A stretch of 9,447 nucleotides of DNA from Kiloniellales bacterium. Lineage in GTDB: Bacteria; Pseudomonadota; Alphaproteobacteria; Kiloniellales; JAKSDN01. Below the pieces are notes generated by a model. The model had not been told where the DNA came from. It worked only from the letters and a program-made list of their open reading frames with translations, and made no database searches. Below are positions 1 to 6,714 of the stretch, in pieces. The stretch is taken from the NCBI GenBank assembly GCA_022360075.1, contig JAKSDN010001512.1:1-9447 (forward strand). The letters run 5' to 3'. The translations under genes were made by a program, and so were the position numbers. Position 1 is the stretch's first letter. Every line of letters begins with the position of its first letter.

Positions 1-2363
1 AGCTCGTATGACGCGGACAGAAGGTAGTCCTCGGTCACGCCGCCGCCGTTGCACACGTAGCCGAGCCCGATCGGCTTTCCGTCCGTGTGGCCGAAGCCGC
101 CGCTGGAAAGCCAGCCGACGACCTGTCCGTTCCGATAGATGGTCTCGCGGCCGAGAAGCGTGACCTCCGACTCATCGACCGTAAATGAGACCAGTTTCTT
201 GTCGAGCGAGTTCTCCCGCTGGCGCAGCAAGGCATCGCGTCCGATGAAGGGCGTGTTCTTGTCGAAGGCCACCGCGAAGCCGAGACCCGCCTCGAGCGGC
301 GTGTAGTCGGGTCCGACCTCGGCGCCCCAAACACAGAACCGCTTCTCCAGCCGGAGCGAGTCGATCGCCCGATAGCCCGCGTCCCTGAGGCCGTAGTCCG
401 CGCCCGCTTCCTGAAGCGCATCGTAGACCGTCAGCATGTACTCGGTGGGGACGTGCAGCTCCCAGCCCAGCTCGCCGACGAAGGTCACGCGCAGGGCACG
501 CACCGGGGCGCCGGCGACCATCAGCTCCCGCACATGGCCGAAGGGAAAGGCATCGTTGCCGATATCCTCTTCCGCGACGGCCGACAAGACATCGCGCGCC
601 TCCGGGCCCATGAGACCGAGGACACCGTATTGGGAGGTGACATCGACGACGGAGACGTTTTCGGCCCCGTCGATGCGCCGCCTGACATGGTCCAGGTCGT
701 GGGTGCCCATGGCGGTCCCGGTGACCAGGTAGTAGCTGTCGTCGGCCAGCCGGGCCACGGTCAGATCGCACTCGATCCCGCCGCGGTCGTTGAGCATCTG
801 CGTGTAGCTCAGCCGCCCCGGTGCCTTGCCCATATTCCCTGCACAAATCCTCTGCAGGACGGCTTCGGCATCGCGACCGACGACGAGGGCTTTCACGAAG
901 GAGGATTGATCGAACAAGGCCACCGCTTCCCGGCAGGCCTTGTGCTCCTCGGCCACATGGGCAAACCAGTTGGCACGATCGAAACTGTAGCTGTCCTTGG
1001 CTTCCACGCCCTCCGGCGCGAACCAGTTGGGCCGCTCCCAGCCGGCCTTGCTCCCGAAGCAGGCGCCACGCGCCTTCAGCCGGTCATAGATCGCGCTTCT
1101 GCGCAACGGCCGGCCCGCCTTGAACTCGTAGTGCGGCCAATGCAGCGCGTAGTGATGCCCCTGTCCTTCGACGGCCCGGACCAGAACATTCCGGTTGGAG
1201 CGATGGAAGTCCGAGAAGCGCCGGATGTCGACGGGCCAGAGGTCGAACGGCGGCTCTCCCTCCAGAACCCAATGGGCGATCGCCATGCCCGCGCCGCCAC
1301 CCGCCGCGATTCCCATGGCGTTGAAGCCACAGGCCATGAAGACGCCGCGCAGCTCCGGCGCCTCGCCCAGGATGAAATAGGTATCCTCGGTAAAGGCCTC
1401 CAAACCGTTGAACCACTGCTTGATGCCGGTGGTCTCCAAGGCGGGGAACCGCGTCGTCATGGCCGGCAGGAACTGCTCGAAATGATCGACAGCCTCGGGA
1501 AACAGCTTGAACTCAGGATCGTCCAAGGAAGGCGTCCCGCGATATGCGATCGGATTGAACTCGTACCCACCGGCGATCAGGCCACCGACCTCCTCCTTGA
1601 AGTAGGTGAGATTGTCCGGGTCGCGAATGGCCGGCATGTCCGGGCTCAGCCCTTCGACTTTTTCCGTGACCATGTATTGATGGTGCGACGGCTGGATCGG
1701 TACCGATACGCCGGCGAGCCGGCCGAGCTCACGCGACCAGAGACCCGCGGCAATGACAACGCTGGCGCACTTTATGGCGCCCTTGTCGGTGACCACGGCT
1801 GAGACTCGCCCACGATCCGTCACAAGCCCCGTGACTGCGGTATCCTCGAAGATCTTGCAGCCGCCGGCCCTTGCCCCCTTGGCCAACGACATGGTGAGAT
1901 CCGACGGGCTCGCCACGCCATCCGAGGGCACATAGACGCCGCAGTCGACGCCCTCGACGTTCAGGCCCGGGCAAAGCGACGCGATCTCAGCCGGCGACAG
2001 CAGGGCGATCTCCAGGCCGAAAGACCGCGCCATGGTGATCTGACGCTCGACTTCGGTGCGCCGCTCGCGCGTACAGCACAGGCGCAGCGAGCCGCTGGCC
2101 TTCCACCCGGTGGCGAGCCCGGTTTCCGCTTCGAGGCGGCCGTAGAGCGCGACCGAGTGACGCAGCAGCCGCGTGACGTTGGCATTGGCCCGCAGTTGTC
2201 CGACCATGCCGGCGGCATGCCAGGTCGAGCCCGAGGTGATCTTGGCGCGTTCCAGCACGACCACATCGCGGCAGCCGTTCCGGGCCAAGTGATAGGCGGT
2301 CGAGCAACCTGCGATCCCGCCACCGATAACGACAACCTGACACTCGGCCGGCAGCTTGCTCAT
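1..2363 (-). CDS. Dimethylglycine/sarcosine dehydrogenase-like FAD oxidoreductase with GcvT domain (3' partial)
   Basis: Predicted flavoenzyme that oxidatively demethylates an N-methylated amino acid (dimethylglycine, sarcosine or a similar compound) and passes the one-carbon unit to tetrahydrofolate in the cytoplasm. I translated the frame at several places and found it open to the window edge, giving 787 visible codons; the family usually has about 810-860 residues, so only the extreme C-terminus is missing. The Rossmann motif VVVIGGGIAGCSTAYHLA lies at residues 10-27. It is followed by TSGSTWHAAG (43-52), whose His49 aligns with the histidine that carries covalent FAD in dimethylglycine dehydrogenases. 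The second half contains GcvT-type motifs, including SYTQMLNDRGGIECDLTV and YGVLGLMGPEARDVL, then a GCV_T C-terminal barrel ending near GYVCNGGG. The ATG at 2363 has GGACGAGG just upstream. The GntR-type operator before it suggests substrate-controlled expression. Dimethylglycine versus sarcosine specificity cannot be decided here. Confidence 0.9.
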   Translation of the reverse strand, partial: MSKLPAECQVVVIGGGIAGCSTAYHLARNGCRDVVVLERAKITSGSTWHAAGMVGQLRANANVTRLLRHSVALYGRLEAETGLATGWKASGSLRLCCTRERRTEVERQITMARSFGLEIALLSPAEIASLCPGLNVEGVDCGVYVPSDGVASPSDLTMSLAKGARAGGCKIFEDTAVTGLVTDRGRVSAVVTDKGAIKCASVVIAAGLWSRELGRLAGVSVPIQPSHHQYMVTEKVEGLSPDMPAIRDPDNLTYFKEEVGGLIAGGYEFNPIAYRGTPSLDDPEFKLFPEAVDHFEQFLPAMTTRFPALETTGIKQWFNGLEAFTEDTYFILGEAPELRGVFMACGFNAMGIAAGGGAGMAIAHWVLEGEPPFDLWPVDIRRFSDFHRSNRNVLVRAVEGQGHHYALHWPHYEFKAGRPLRRSAIYDRLKARGACFGSKAGWERPNWFAPEGVEAKDSYSFDRANWFAHVAEEHKACREAVALFDQSSFVKALVVGRDAEAVLQRICAGNMGKAPGRLSYTQMLNDRGGIECDLTVARLADDSYYLVTGTAMGTHDLDHVRRRIDGAENVSVVDVTSQYGVLGLMGPEARDVLSAVAEEDIGNDAFPFGHVRELMVAGAPVRALRVTFVGELGWELHVPTEYMLTVYDALQEAGADYGLRDAGYRAIDSLRLEKRFCVWGAEVGPDYTPLEAGLGFAVAFDKNTPFIGRDALLRQRENSLDKKLVSFTVDESEVTLLGRETIYRNGQVVGWLSSGGFGHTDGKPIGLGYVCNGGGVTEDYLLSASYE

Positions 2364-2425
2364 CGCCTCGTCCGCGCTGGCCGAAGCGGCCGAATACCTG
2401 GCAACGGGTGTGCGCCTAGCGTCAC
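2360..2425 (-). other. Possible 21-residue leader ORF overlapping the dehydrogenase start
   Basis: A GTG at 2425 is preceded by a purine-rich Shine-Dalgarno-like run (AGGAGAAGGGG) seven bases upstream. It opens a 21-codon frame whose TGA overlaps the dehydrogenase ATG in an ATGA arrangement. This geometry would allow translational coupling. The peptide resembles nothing I know and is rich in Pro and Arg, as chance frames in GC-rich DNA often are, so it may not be translated. Confidence 0.2.
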
Positions 2426-2499
2426 TGAAACGCCCCTTCTCCTCGGGCTTACGCGAGACCGTCGATCTTGCGAATGAGACTCGCCTGAAAAACGGTGCG

Positions 2500-2517
2500 A
2501 TTTGGTATATACCAGAT
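2500..2517. promoter_or_regulatory. GntR/HutC-type operator before the dehydrogenase gene
   Basis: An 18-bp palindrome, ATTTGGTATATACCAGAT, is symmetric except for one base pair. Its core TGGTATATACCA is identical to the core of the palindrome at 8768-8795. HutC-type GntR regulators typically bind palindromes with a central GTATATAC or GTNTANAC, and a gene for such a regulator lies just upstream. The site covers the candidate -10 element of the dehydrogenase promoter, which suggests repression. Binding by this GntR protein is inferred. Confidence 0.75.
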
Positions 2518-2531
2518 TAGCGGATTGTAAA
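2504..2531 (-). promoter_or_regulatory. Candidate sigma70 promoter for the dehydrogenase gene
   Basis: On the minus strand a -35 box TTTACA (2531-2526, five of six matches to consensus) is followed after 16 bases by TATACC (2509-2504, four of six). The -10 box lies inside the TGGTATATACCA palindrome. The predicted transcript would start near 2497, leaving a leader of about 130 bases before the ATG. Confidence 0.45.
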
Positions 2532-2542
2532 CCGCTTTTTTT
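2519..2542 (+). terminator. Hairpin with T-run, plus-strand orientation
   Basis: AGCGG (2519-2523) pairs with CCGCT (2532-2536) across an eight-base loop, and seven T residues follow on the plus strand. This has the form of a short intrinsic terminator reading rightward. It would stop antisense transcripts entering from the dehydrogenase region. It also brackets the candidate -35 box of the minus-strand promoter, so the symmetry may instead belong to that promoter. The stem is short, so confidence is low. Confidence 0.3.
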
Positions 2543-2660
2543 GAATCAGGGGGAATGCCGGCTCAGCCAGGCCGCTCGGCCGTTGCCTGCACACAGCACG
2601 GTGGGTGAGGCGAAACTTCGCGGGTGGCGCTGGGATTGGCTACGCCGACCGCTCTAAACT

Positions 2661-3395
2661 TCAGTCGAAATCGACGGAGACTGCAAACTCGGCGATGTCG
2701 TGACGCCAGTCCTGCCGGTCGACGGCAAGGGGCCGCTTGTTCGCATCGAACATGGTCTGGATCATGCAGATGCCGGGAGCATCCTCTCCGACCTCGAGGA
2801 TCTCGGCATCCTCGCCGGGCAGCACCATGCCACTGATGGTCGCTTCCACGTGGCCGACCGTGGTCCCGTAGTGCTTGTTCCAGATGGCCAGGATCGAGCC
2901 TTCGAGCGGGTGGTCCAAGAGACCGGAGAAGCGCTTCGCCGAAACGTAGAGGGTCTCGATCATGGCCGGTTGCCGGCCGATGCTGAGCAAGCGGCGAATG
3001 ACGTGAACTTTCGCCCGGCCGCCAAGCTCGAGCGCATCACTCACCTTGCTGGGTGCGACGAGGGTACGCGCCTCCAGGACCCGCGCTCCGGGCGCACCGC
3101 CTTCCGCCATGACGTTGCTCACGAAGCTGACCGAGCGCATCAGGGCATACTGCAAACGGGGCTTGGCAACGAACCAGCCGCTCCGGTCGGAGCGATGGAC
3201 CAGCCCGTCACGCTCCAGCTTTACGTAGATCTGCCGCGCCGTCATGCGACTGATGTTCAAACGTTCACTCAGCTCCCGCTCGGACGGCAGCCTTGTCTCC
3301 GCCTCCAGTTCGCCGCGGGCGATTTGTTCGGCGATTTCGTCGCTGACGCGCTTGTAGATCGGCCGATCTGCCTCCTTGCCTACGCCTTTGCTCAA
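2661..3395 (-). CDS. GntR-family transcriptional regulator, HutC type (UTRA domain)
   Basis: A 244-residue repressor-type protein of normal HutC-subfamily length. Residues about 10-78 form the GntR winged helix, with RPIYKRVSDEIAEQIARGEL, LPSERELSERLNISRMTARQ and a following wing KLERDGLVHRSDRSGWFV. Residues about 95-240 form a UTRA effector domain, including VIRRLLSIGRQPAMIET and the C-terminal RQDWRHDIAEFAVSVDFD. I place the start at TTG 3395 because GGGGGAGG lies four bases upstream. An in-frame ATG at 3446 has no ribosome site, and the extra 17 residues would be an Arg/Gly-rich stretch that includes the translated Shine-Dalgarno. The gene precedes the dehydrogenase on the same strand, separated by the operator region. 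UTRA domains bind small ligands; here a methylated amine or related metabolite is inferred. No matching palindrome is seen before this gene, so autoregulation is not evident. Confidence 0.9.
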   Translation of the reverse strand: MSKGVGKEADRPIYKRVSDEIAEQIARGELEAETRLPSERELSERLNISRMTARQIYVKLERDGLVHRSDRSGWFVAKPRLQYALMRSVSFVSNVMAEGGAPGARVLEARTLVAPSKVSDALELGGRAKVHVIRRLLSIGRQPAMIETLYVSAKRFSGLLDHPLEGSILAIWNKHYGTTVGHVEATISGMVLPGEDAEILEVGEDAPGICMIQTMFDANKRPLAVDRQDWRHDIAEFAVSVDFD

Positions 3396-3452
3396 GTATC
3401 CTCCCCCTCGCAGCCTCGACCGACGCCGAGATCGCCCTGCATCCAACAGGGC

Positions 3453-3482
3453 AAGATAGCGGACACGACAATCTCATGCCAA
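3453..3482 (-). promoter_or_regulatory. Candidate promoter for the gntR-type gene
   Basis: Minus-strand TTGGCA (3482-3477) is followed after 18 bases by TATCTT (3458-3453). The start of transcription would fall near 3446, so the ATG at 3446 could hardly be translated; this supports the TTG start at 3395. The boxes are only moderately good matches. Confidence 0.3.
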
Positions 3483-3568
3483 TGCAACGCACCTTGCTCC
3501 GAACCTCATGGCCGCCCTTGCCGCCTCCGACCTCGCGATCCTTGATCGCATTCGAATCGCCGTCACCG

Positions 3569-3733
3569 TCATAGCGGCCCGACAAGGCTAAGGGCAGCGA
3601 CCGTGAACGAGGGGCGATCGAACTTGCCGTGGTCGGCCAGGACCAACGTTCGCGACGAACGGCGAGTCATGACGCCGTAGATCAGGCCTTCGCGACGGTC
3701 AAATTGCTCCGGCAAGGTACGGACCTTGACTGA
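3569..3733 (-). pseudogene. Remnant of a DeoR-family regulator C-terminus
   Basis: A minus-strand open stretch of about 54 codons reads ...EGLIYGVMTRRSSRTLVLAD followed by HGKFDRPSFTVAAL and a TGA at 3571-3569. The pattern of basic residues, then hydrophobic-LAD-H-KF, matches the last part of the DeoR-type sugar-sensor domain (commonly ...RRVVLLADHSKFGR...). Everything before it is missing: a stop codon lies in frame at 3736-3734, no start or ribosome site is present, and no helix-turn-helix region is found nearby. The normal tail after the LAD-H-KF motif also looks shortened. I read it as a decayed gene fragment left in the control region between the two regulators. The family assignment rests on this short motif only. 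Confidence 0.45.
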
Positions 3734-3737
3734 TCAC

Positions 3738-3766
3738 TTTACAACGTTTTTCCACGACAATATGGT
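3738..3766 (+). promoter_or_regulatory. Candidate promoter for the AraC-family regulator
   Basis: Plus-strand TTTACA (3738-3743) is followed after 17 bases by TATGGT (3761-3766). Transcription would start near 3773, about 140 bases before the regulator start. Inverted arms GGTCAT (3764-3769) and ATGACC (3794-3799) and a repeated CGTTTT(T)CCAC (3745-3755 and 3799-3808) surround it and could be regulator-binding sites. Confidence 0.35.
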
Positions 3767-3911
3767 CATGTGAATTGCAGACTTAGGCACTATATGACCG
3801 TTTTCCACCATGATCTGTTCAACTTCGCGGTAATGGGCACGCTGTCGCGGAAGTCGATTCTCTTCAGGAACCGGCCAAGGCGCGGTTCCGGCTGAGCCTC
3901 GAAGTCAACAG

Positions 3912-4970
3912 TTGGTAGAGACCCATCCAAAGGTTCGCGCCACGGCACACGCGGTTGGCGCCGATGAATGCGAGAGGGTCGCGGTCTGCCTGCTGCCCGG
4001 CTTCTCTCTTCTCGACTACGCGGGCCTCATAGAACCCCTGCGAATCGCAAACGGCTTGGCTGGGCGGTCCCTCTACACCTGGCAACCGCTGTCAGCCAAT
4101 GCGACCGCCGTTCGTTCGTCGTGCGGTCTTCCAGTCGAAACGACGGCGGTGAACGCTATCGATGAGTGGCCCGATATCATCGTGCTCTGCGCGGCCCGAC
4201 AACGCGACGCCGCGGCCGAGGCGGCCATCGTTTCCTGGCTTAACCGAGCCGTCCGTTTCGGTGGCTGTCATGTCGGTGCCGTCTCCAGCGCCGTTCTCAT
4301 ACTGGCACGATCCGGCCTGCTTACCGACTATCGCTGCTCCGTCTACTGGTCCTATTTCGATAGCTGCATAGAGCACTTTCCCGGCATAGAGATGACTCGC
4401 CACCTGTTCCAAATCGACCGCGACCGATTCACTTGCGCAGGCGGAAGCGCTTGCATGGATCTGATGCTGGAGAAGATACAGCGAAAGCACGGGCGAGACC
4501 TCTGCCGTCGGGTACGCCAATCACTGCTCCACGATGACATCAGGAAATACAAACAAGTTCAGAGATTTCCGGTTCTGGACGAGCCTCTTCGCGCACCGCC
4601 GCCATTGCAGCGCATGCTACGACTAATGGAAGACAACATCGAGACGCCACTGTGCGCCGATGAGATTGCCGCGACCGTTGGCTGCTCTAAGCGTCAGATA
4701 CAGCGCCTTTGCCGAAAGCACTTCGACAAGACGATGCTCCAGGTCTATCTGATCATGCGCCTCGATCGAGCATACGGACTGGTCAATCAAACCAACTTGT
4801 CGGTCACGGAAATCGGATTCGCCTGCGGGTTCCAAACGCCATCCAACTTTTGCCGCAGCTACCGCAAGTACTTTGGTACGACGCCGTCGGCAGACAGGCA
4901 TGCCGTTCGCCTTGAACCTGGATCACGGGTCGACAACGCCAAGCGCACAGCCCAGCGGCCCAGAGCCTAG
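3912..4970 (+). CDS. AraC-family regulator with DJ-1/PfpI-like N-terminal domain (GlxA/GbdR-like)
   Basis: A 352-residue activator-type regulator. Residues about 22-200 form a class I glutamine-amidotransferase-like sensor domain, starting with RVAVCLLPGFSLLDYAGLIE and containing HVGAVSSAVLILARSGLLTD and the conserved FTCAGGSACMDLMLE. The position of the amidotransferase cysteine nucleophile is not cysteine (GAVSSA), as in other sensing members. Residues about 230-326 hold two AraC helix-turn-helix units: ADEIAATVGCSKRQIQRLCR and VTEIGFACGFQTPSNFCRSY, closing with RKYFGTTPS. This architecture is that of GbdR, CdhR, SouR and ArgR-type regulators of glycine betaine, carnitine, sarcosine and arginine catabolism, which fits the neighbouring demethylation genes. 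The only usable in-frame start before the domain is TTG 3912; it has no strong ribosome site, and an in-frame TAA lies at 3831-3833. The ligand is not determined. The gene is convergent with the phosphodiesterase gene. Confidence 0.88.
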   Translation: MVETHPKVRATAHAVGADECERVAVCLLPGFSLLDYAGLIEPLRIANGLAGRSLYTWQPLSANATAVRSSCGLPVETTAVNAIDEWPDIIVLCAARQRDAAAEAAIVSWLNRAVRFGGCHVGAVSSAVLILARSGLLTDYRCSVYWSYFDSCIEHFPGIEMTRHLFQIDRDRFTCAGGSACMDLMLEKIQRKHGRDLCRRVRQSLLHDDIRKYKQVQRFPVLDEPLRAPPPLQRMLRLMEDNIETPLCADEIAATVGCSKRQIQRLCRKHFDKTMLQVYLIMRLDRAYGLVNQTNLSVTEIGFACGFQTPSNFCRSYRKYFGTTPSADRHAVRLEPGSRVDNAKRTAQRPRA

Positions 4971-6445
4971 GTTGAACGGCCTCGCCCTTCGAACAAGTAG
5001 CGGCTCTTGCCGACACGGTTGATGGTCAAATACTGGGTGAAGTCGCCGTTCCCAGCACAGACCGTTTCGCTCTGCGGCGTGTCGCAACTTTCCGTTGGGC
5101 CCTCGATAAGCGACCGGCCGATCATGGTCGTCGGGATCTCCAGACCCAGGGCGGATAGCAGGCTCGGCGCCAAATCGACCAAGCCGGCGGGCTGATCGGT
5201 GACACCGCTCGCCGCTATCTCCGCCCCGGACATCGCCAGGAACATGCTTAGCTCGTATCGATTCAGGCCGCCATGCATGGTGCCGCCGAAGGGCACGTCA
5301 CCCATACGCAGTCCGCTACCCGGAAATCCGAACCGGTCCGCTTGCGTGGAGGAGTTGAGCACAAAGGTGATATCAGGAGCGCGCGCGTGGTCGGTTCCCA
5401 CCAGGCTATGCGAGAAAGTTCCCGCTACCGTCCCCTCAACGCCGTTGCCACCGCGCGTAAAGAGGTGGCCGATTGACGGCTGCTCCGTGAGCCACGCCAC
5501 GACGCGACGAAGCGTGGCATCCCCACCTTCCAAGATACGCAACTCCCCCACGGTGCCGTGCACGCCCATGAGAGCCTGTCCGGGCTGCCGTTCGTTGCCG
5601 GTCGGGAACCCGGCCGCCGTCAGCCAATCGAAAAGTGGAATGTCCTCCGACACGGTTATTTGACCATGATCGGAAGCGACAATGATCAGAGTCCGCTCGC
5701 CCGTTGCCTTCGATCCCACGGCTTGCACAATCCGCCCAAACTGCGCATCGCAGTGCCTAAGGACGGCCAGCGTCTCTTCGGCCGCCAAGCCAATGAAGTG
5801 CGCGGAGGTATCCGGCTCCGGATACCAGACGAGGGCTACGTCCGGGTCGCGCTCGCACAGGATGTGCTCCACGAACACATCAGTGACGCGATCGATGACT
5901 TCGAACTGCGGCGGACCATGGTCCTGAACGCTGCCGAACCGAGCATCCATTGTGCGCACGGCCTCCGGCGTGACCGAGGCGCCGGGACCGTGGCACGAGT
6001 AAACCCACTGCCCGTTCGCGCCAGCGTGGGGCGCTAGCAGATAGGTCGCACCCGCGGTGCACCCTGTGGCCATGGCGAAGCGTTTACCGGACGCGGCCAA
6101 CACATCGGCAAAGCAGGGGGCCGTCACCGCGCCGCCGACCGCGTTGAGCAGGCTCGCCTCTTCAATGCTGGCCAGGTCGATCGGGCGATCGGGAAGCACG
6201 GCCGGATGGTAGAACGAGTTCCCGACGATCCCATGGGTCGCCGGCGGCGCGCCCGTCGCCAACGAGGCGGCGCAAACTCTGGTCAAGCTCGGGAAGACCG
6301 TCCTGGCTTGGGCGTATTGCACGCCCCCCCGAACGAACTTCGCCAAGTTGGGCGTGAGTTCGTCGCTTACGAGATCGGGCCGAAGTCCATCAAAGACGAC
6401 GACCACGACTCTATCGGCCGCCGGCCTCGACACAGATCGCCCCAT
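4967..6445 (-). CDS. Type I phosphodiesterase/nucleotide pyrophosphatase-family hydrolase (alkaline phosphatase superfamily)
   Basis: A 492-residue two-metal hydrolase that would cleave a phosphodiester, phosphomonoester or phosphonate. The superfamily residues are visible in order: metal ligand Asp19 in RVVVVVFDGLRPD; probable nucleophile Thr55 in TVFPSLTRVCAASLATG, followed by THGIVGN; Asp212 and His216 in YPEPDTSAHFIG; Asp259-His260 in IVASDHGQ; and His391 in GGTMHGGLNRYE. No signal peptide or membrane segment is seen, so it should act in the cytoplasm. ATG 6445 is chosen because GGAG lies upstream at good spacing; the in-frame GTG at 6463 would translate that ribosome site. The gene follows the solute-binding protein gene on the same strand after a 269-base gap with a hairpin, suggesting that it acts on an imported compound. 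Phosphonoacetate hydrolases and glycerophosphocholine-type phosphodiesterases belong to this superfamily, but the substrate cannot be assigned. Confidence 0.85.
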   Translation of the reverse strand: MGRSVSRPAADRVVVVVFDGLRPDLVSDELTPNLAKFVRGGVQYAQARTVFPSLTRVCAASLATGAPPATHGIVGNSFYHPAVLPDRPIDLASIEEASLLNAVGGAVTAPCFADVLAASGKRFAMATGCTAGATYLLAPHAGANGQWVYSCHGPGASVTPEAVRTMDARFGSVQDHGPPQFEVIDRVTDVFVEHILCERDPDVALVWYPEPDTSAHFIGLAAEETLAVLRHCDAQFGRIVQAVGSKATGERTLIIVASDHGQITVSEDIPLFDWLTAAGFPTGNERQPGQALMGVHGTVGELRILEGGDATLRRVVAWLTEQPSIGHLFTRGGNGVEGTVAGTFSHSLVGTDHARAPDITFVLNSSTQADRFGFPGSGLRMGDVPFGGTMHGGLNRYELSMFLAMSGAEIAASGVTDQPAGLVDLAPSLLSALGLEIPTTMIGRSLIEGPTESCDTPQSETVCAGNGDFTQYLTINRVGKSRYLFEGRGRST

Positions 6446-6463
6446 ACAACTCTCCAAACCCAC

Positions 6464-6714
6464 GCGGATGCCTCGTGCGATCCGGCGCCCGGCGTCGATC
6501 TATTCGCACGCGACTGGCCGCAGGTTCACGCCGAAAGGACGACGTCTTCTTGCTGTGCGACTTCCCGAGGATCAGCCAACGGGAGGGCCGAGACCCCGCC
6601 GGGTCTCGGCCGATGCACCTATCCCGCGGCGCCGACCGCCTTGATCCTCAATCGTTTCATTCAGAAACGCAGAGAGTCGATCGGCCTTTCGAACAGACTT
6701 AGGGCCGACGACCG
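6464..6714. other. Spacer between binding-protein and phosphodiesterase genes
   Basis: About 250 bases with no recognisable gene. The only clear structure is the GC-rich hairpin at 6586-6611. I see no convincing minus-strand promoter for the phosphodiesterase gene here, so it may be read through from the binding-protein transcript. Confidence 0.5.
6586..6611 (-). repeat. Perfect 11-bp hairpin downstream of the solute-binding protein gene
   Basis: GGCCGAGACCC (6586-6596) and GGGTCTCGGCC (6601-6611) are exact reverse complements around a four-base loop. It lies about 100 bases after the binding-protein stop. No T-run follows on the minus strand, so it is not a standard intrinsic terminator. 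In binding-protein operons such stems often block 3' exonucleases or partly end transcription, keeping the binding protein more abundant than downstream products; that role is inferred here. Confidence 0.55.

Noticed and set aside
453..1802. A 449-codon open frame on the plus strand
   Set aside because: It lies opposite the dehydrogenase gene and has no recognisable domain. The minus frame holds the flavin and folate motifs, so this is a GC-rich mirror frame.
2661..3446. ATG 3446 as the start of the GntR regulator
   Set aside because: It has no ribosome site, and the extra residues are Arg/Gly-rich and include the translated Shine-Dalgarno of the better TTG start at 3395.
2700..3545. A 281-codon open frame on the plus strand
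   Set aside because: It is antisense to the GntR regulator gene, shows no protein family pattern, and runs across that gene's promoter.
6446..6463. GTG 6463 as the phosphodiesterase start (and likewise GTG 8415 for the binding protein)
   Set aside because: Each extension would translate the ribosome site that serves the ATG a few codons later (6445 and 8391).
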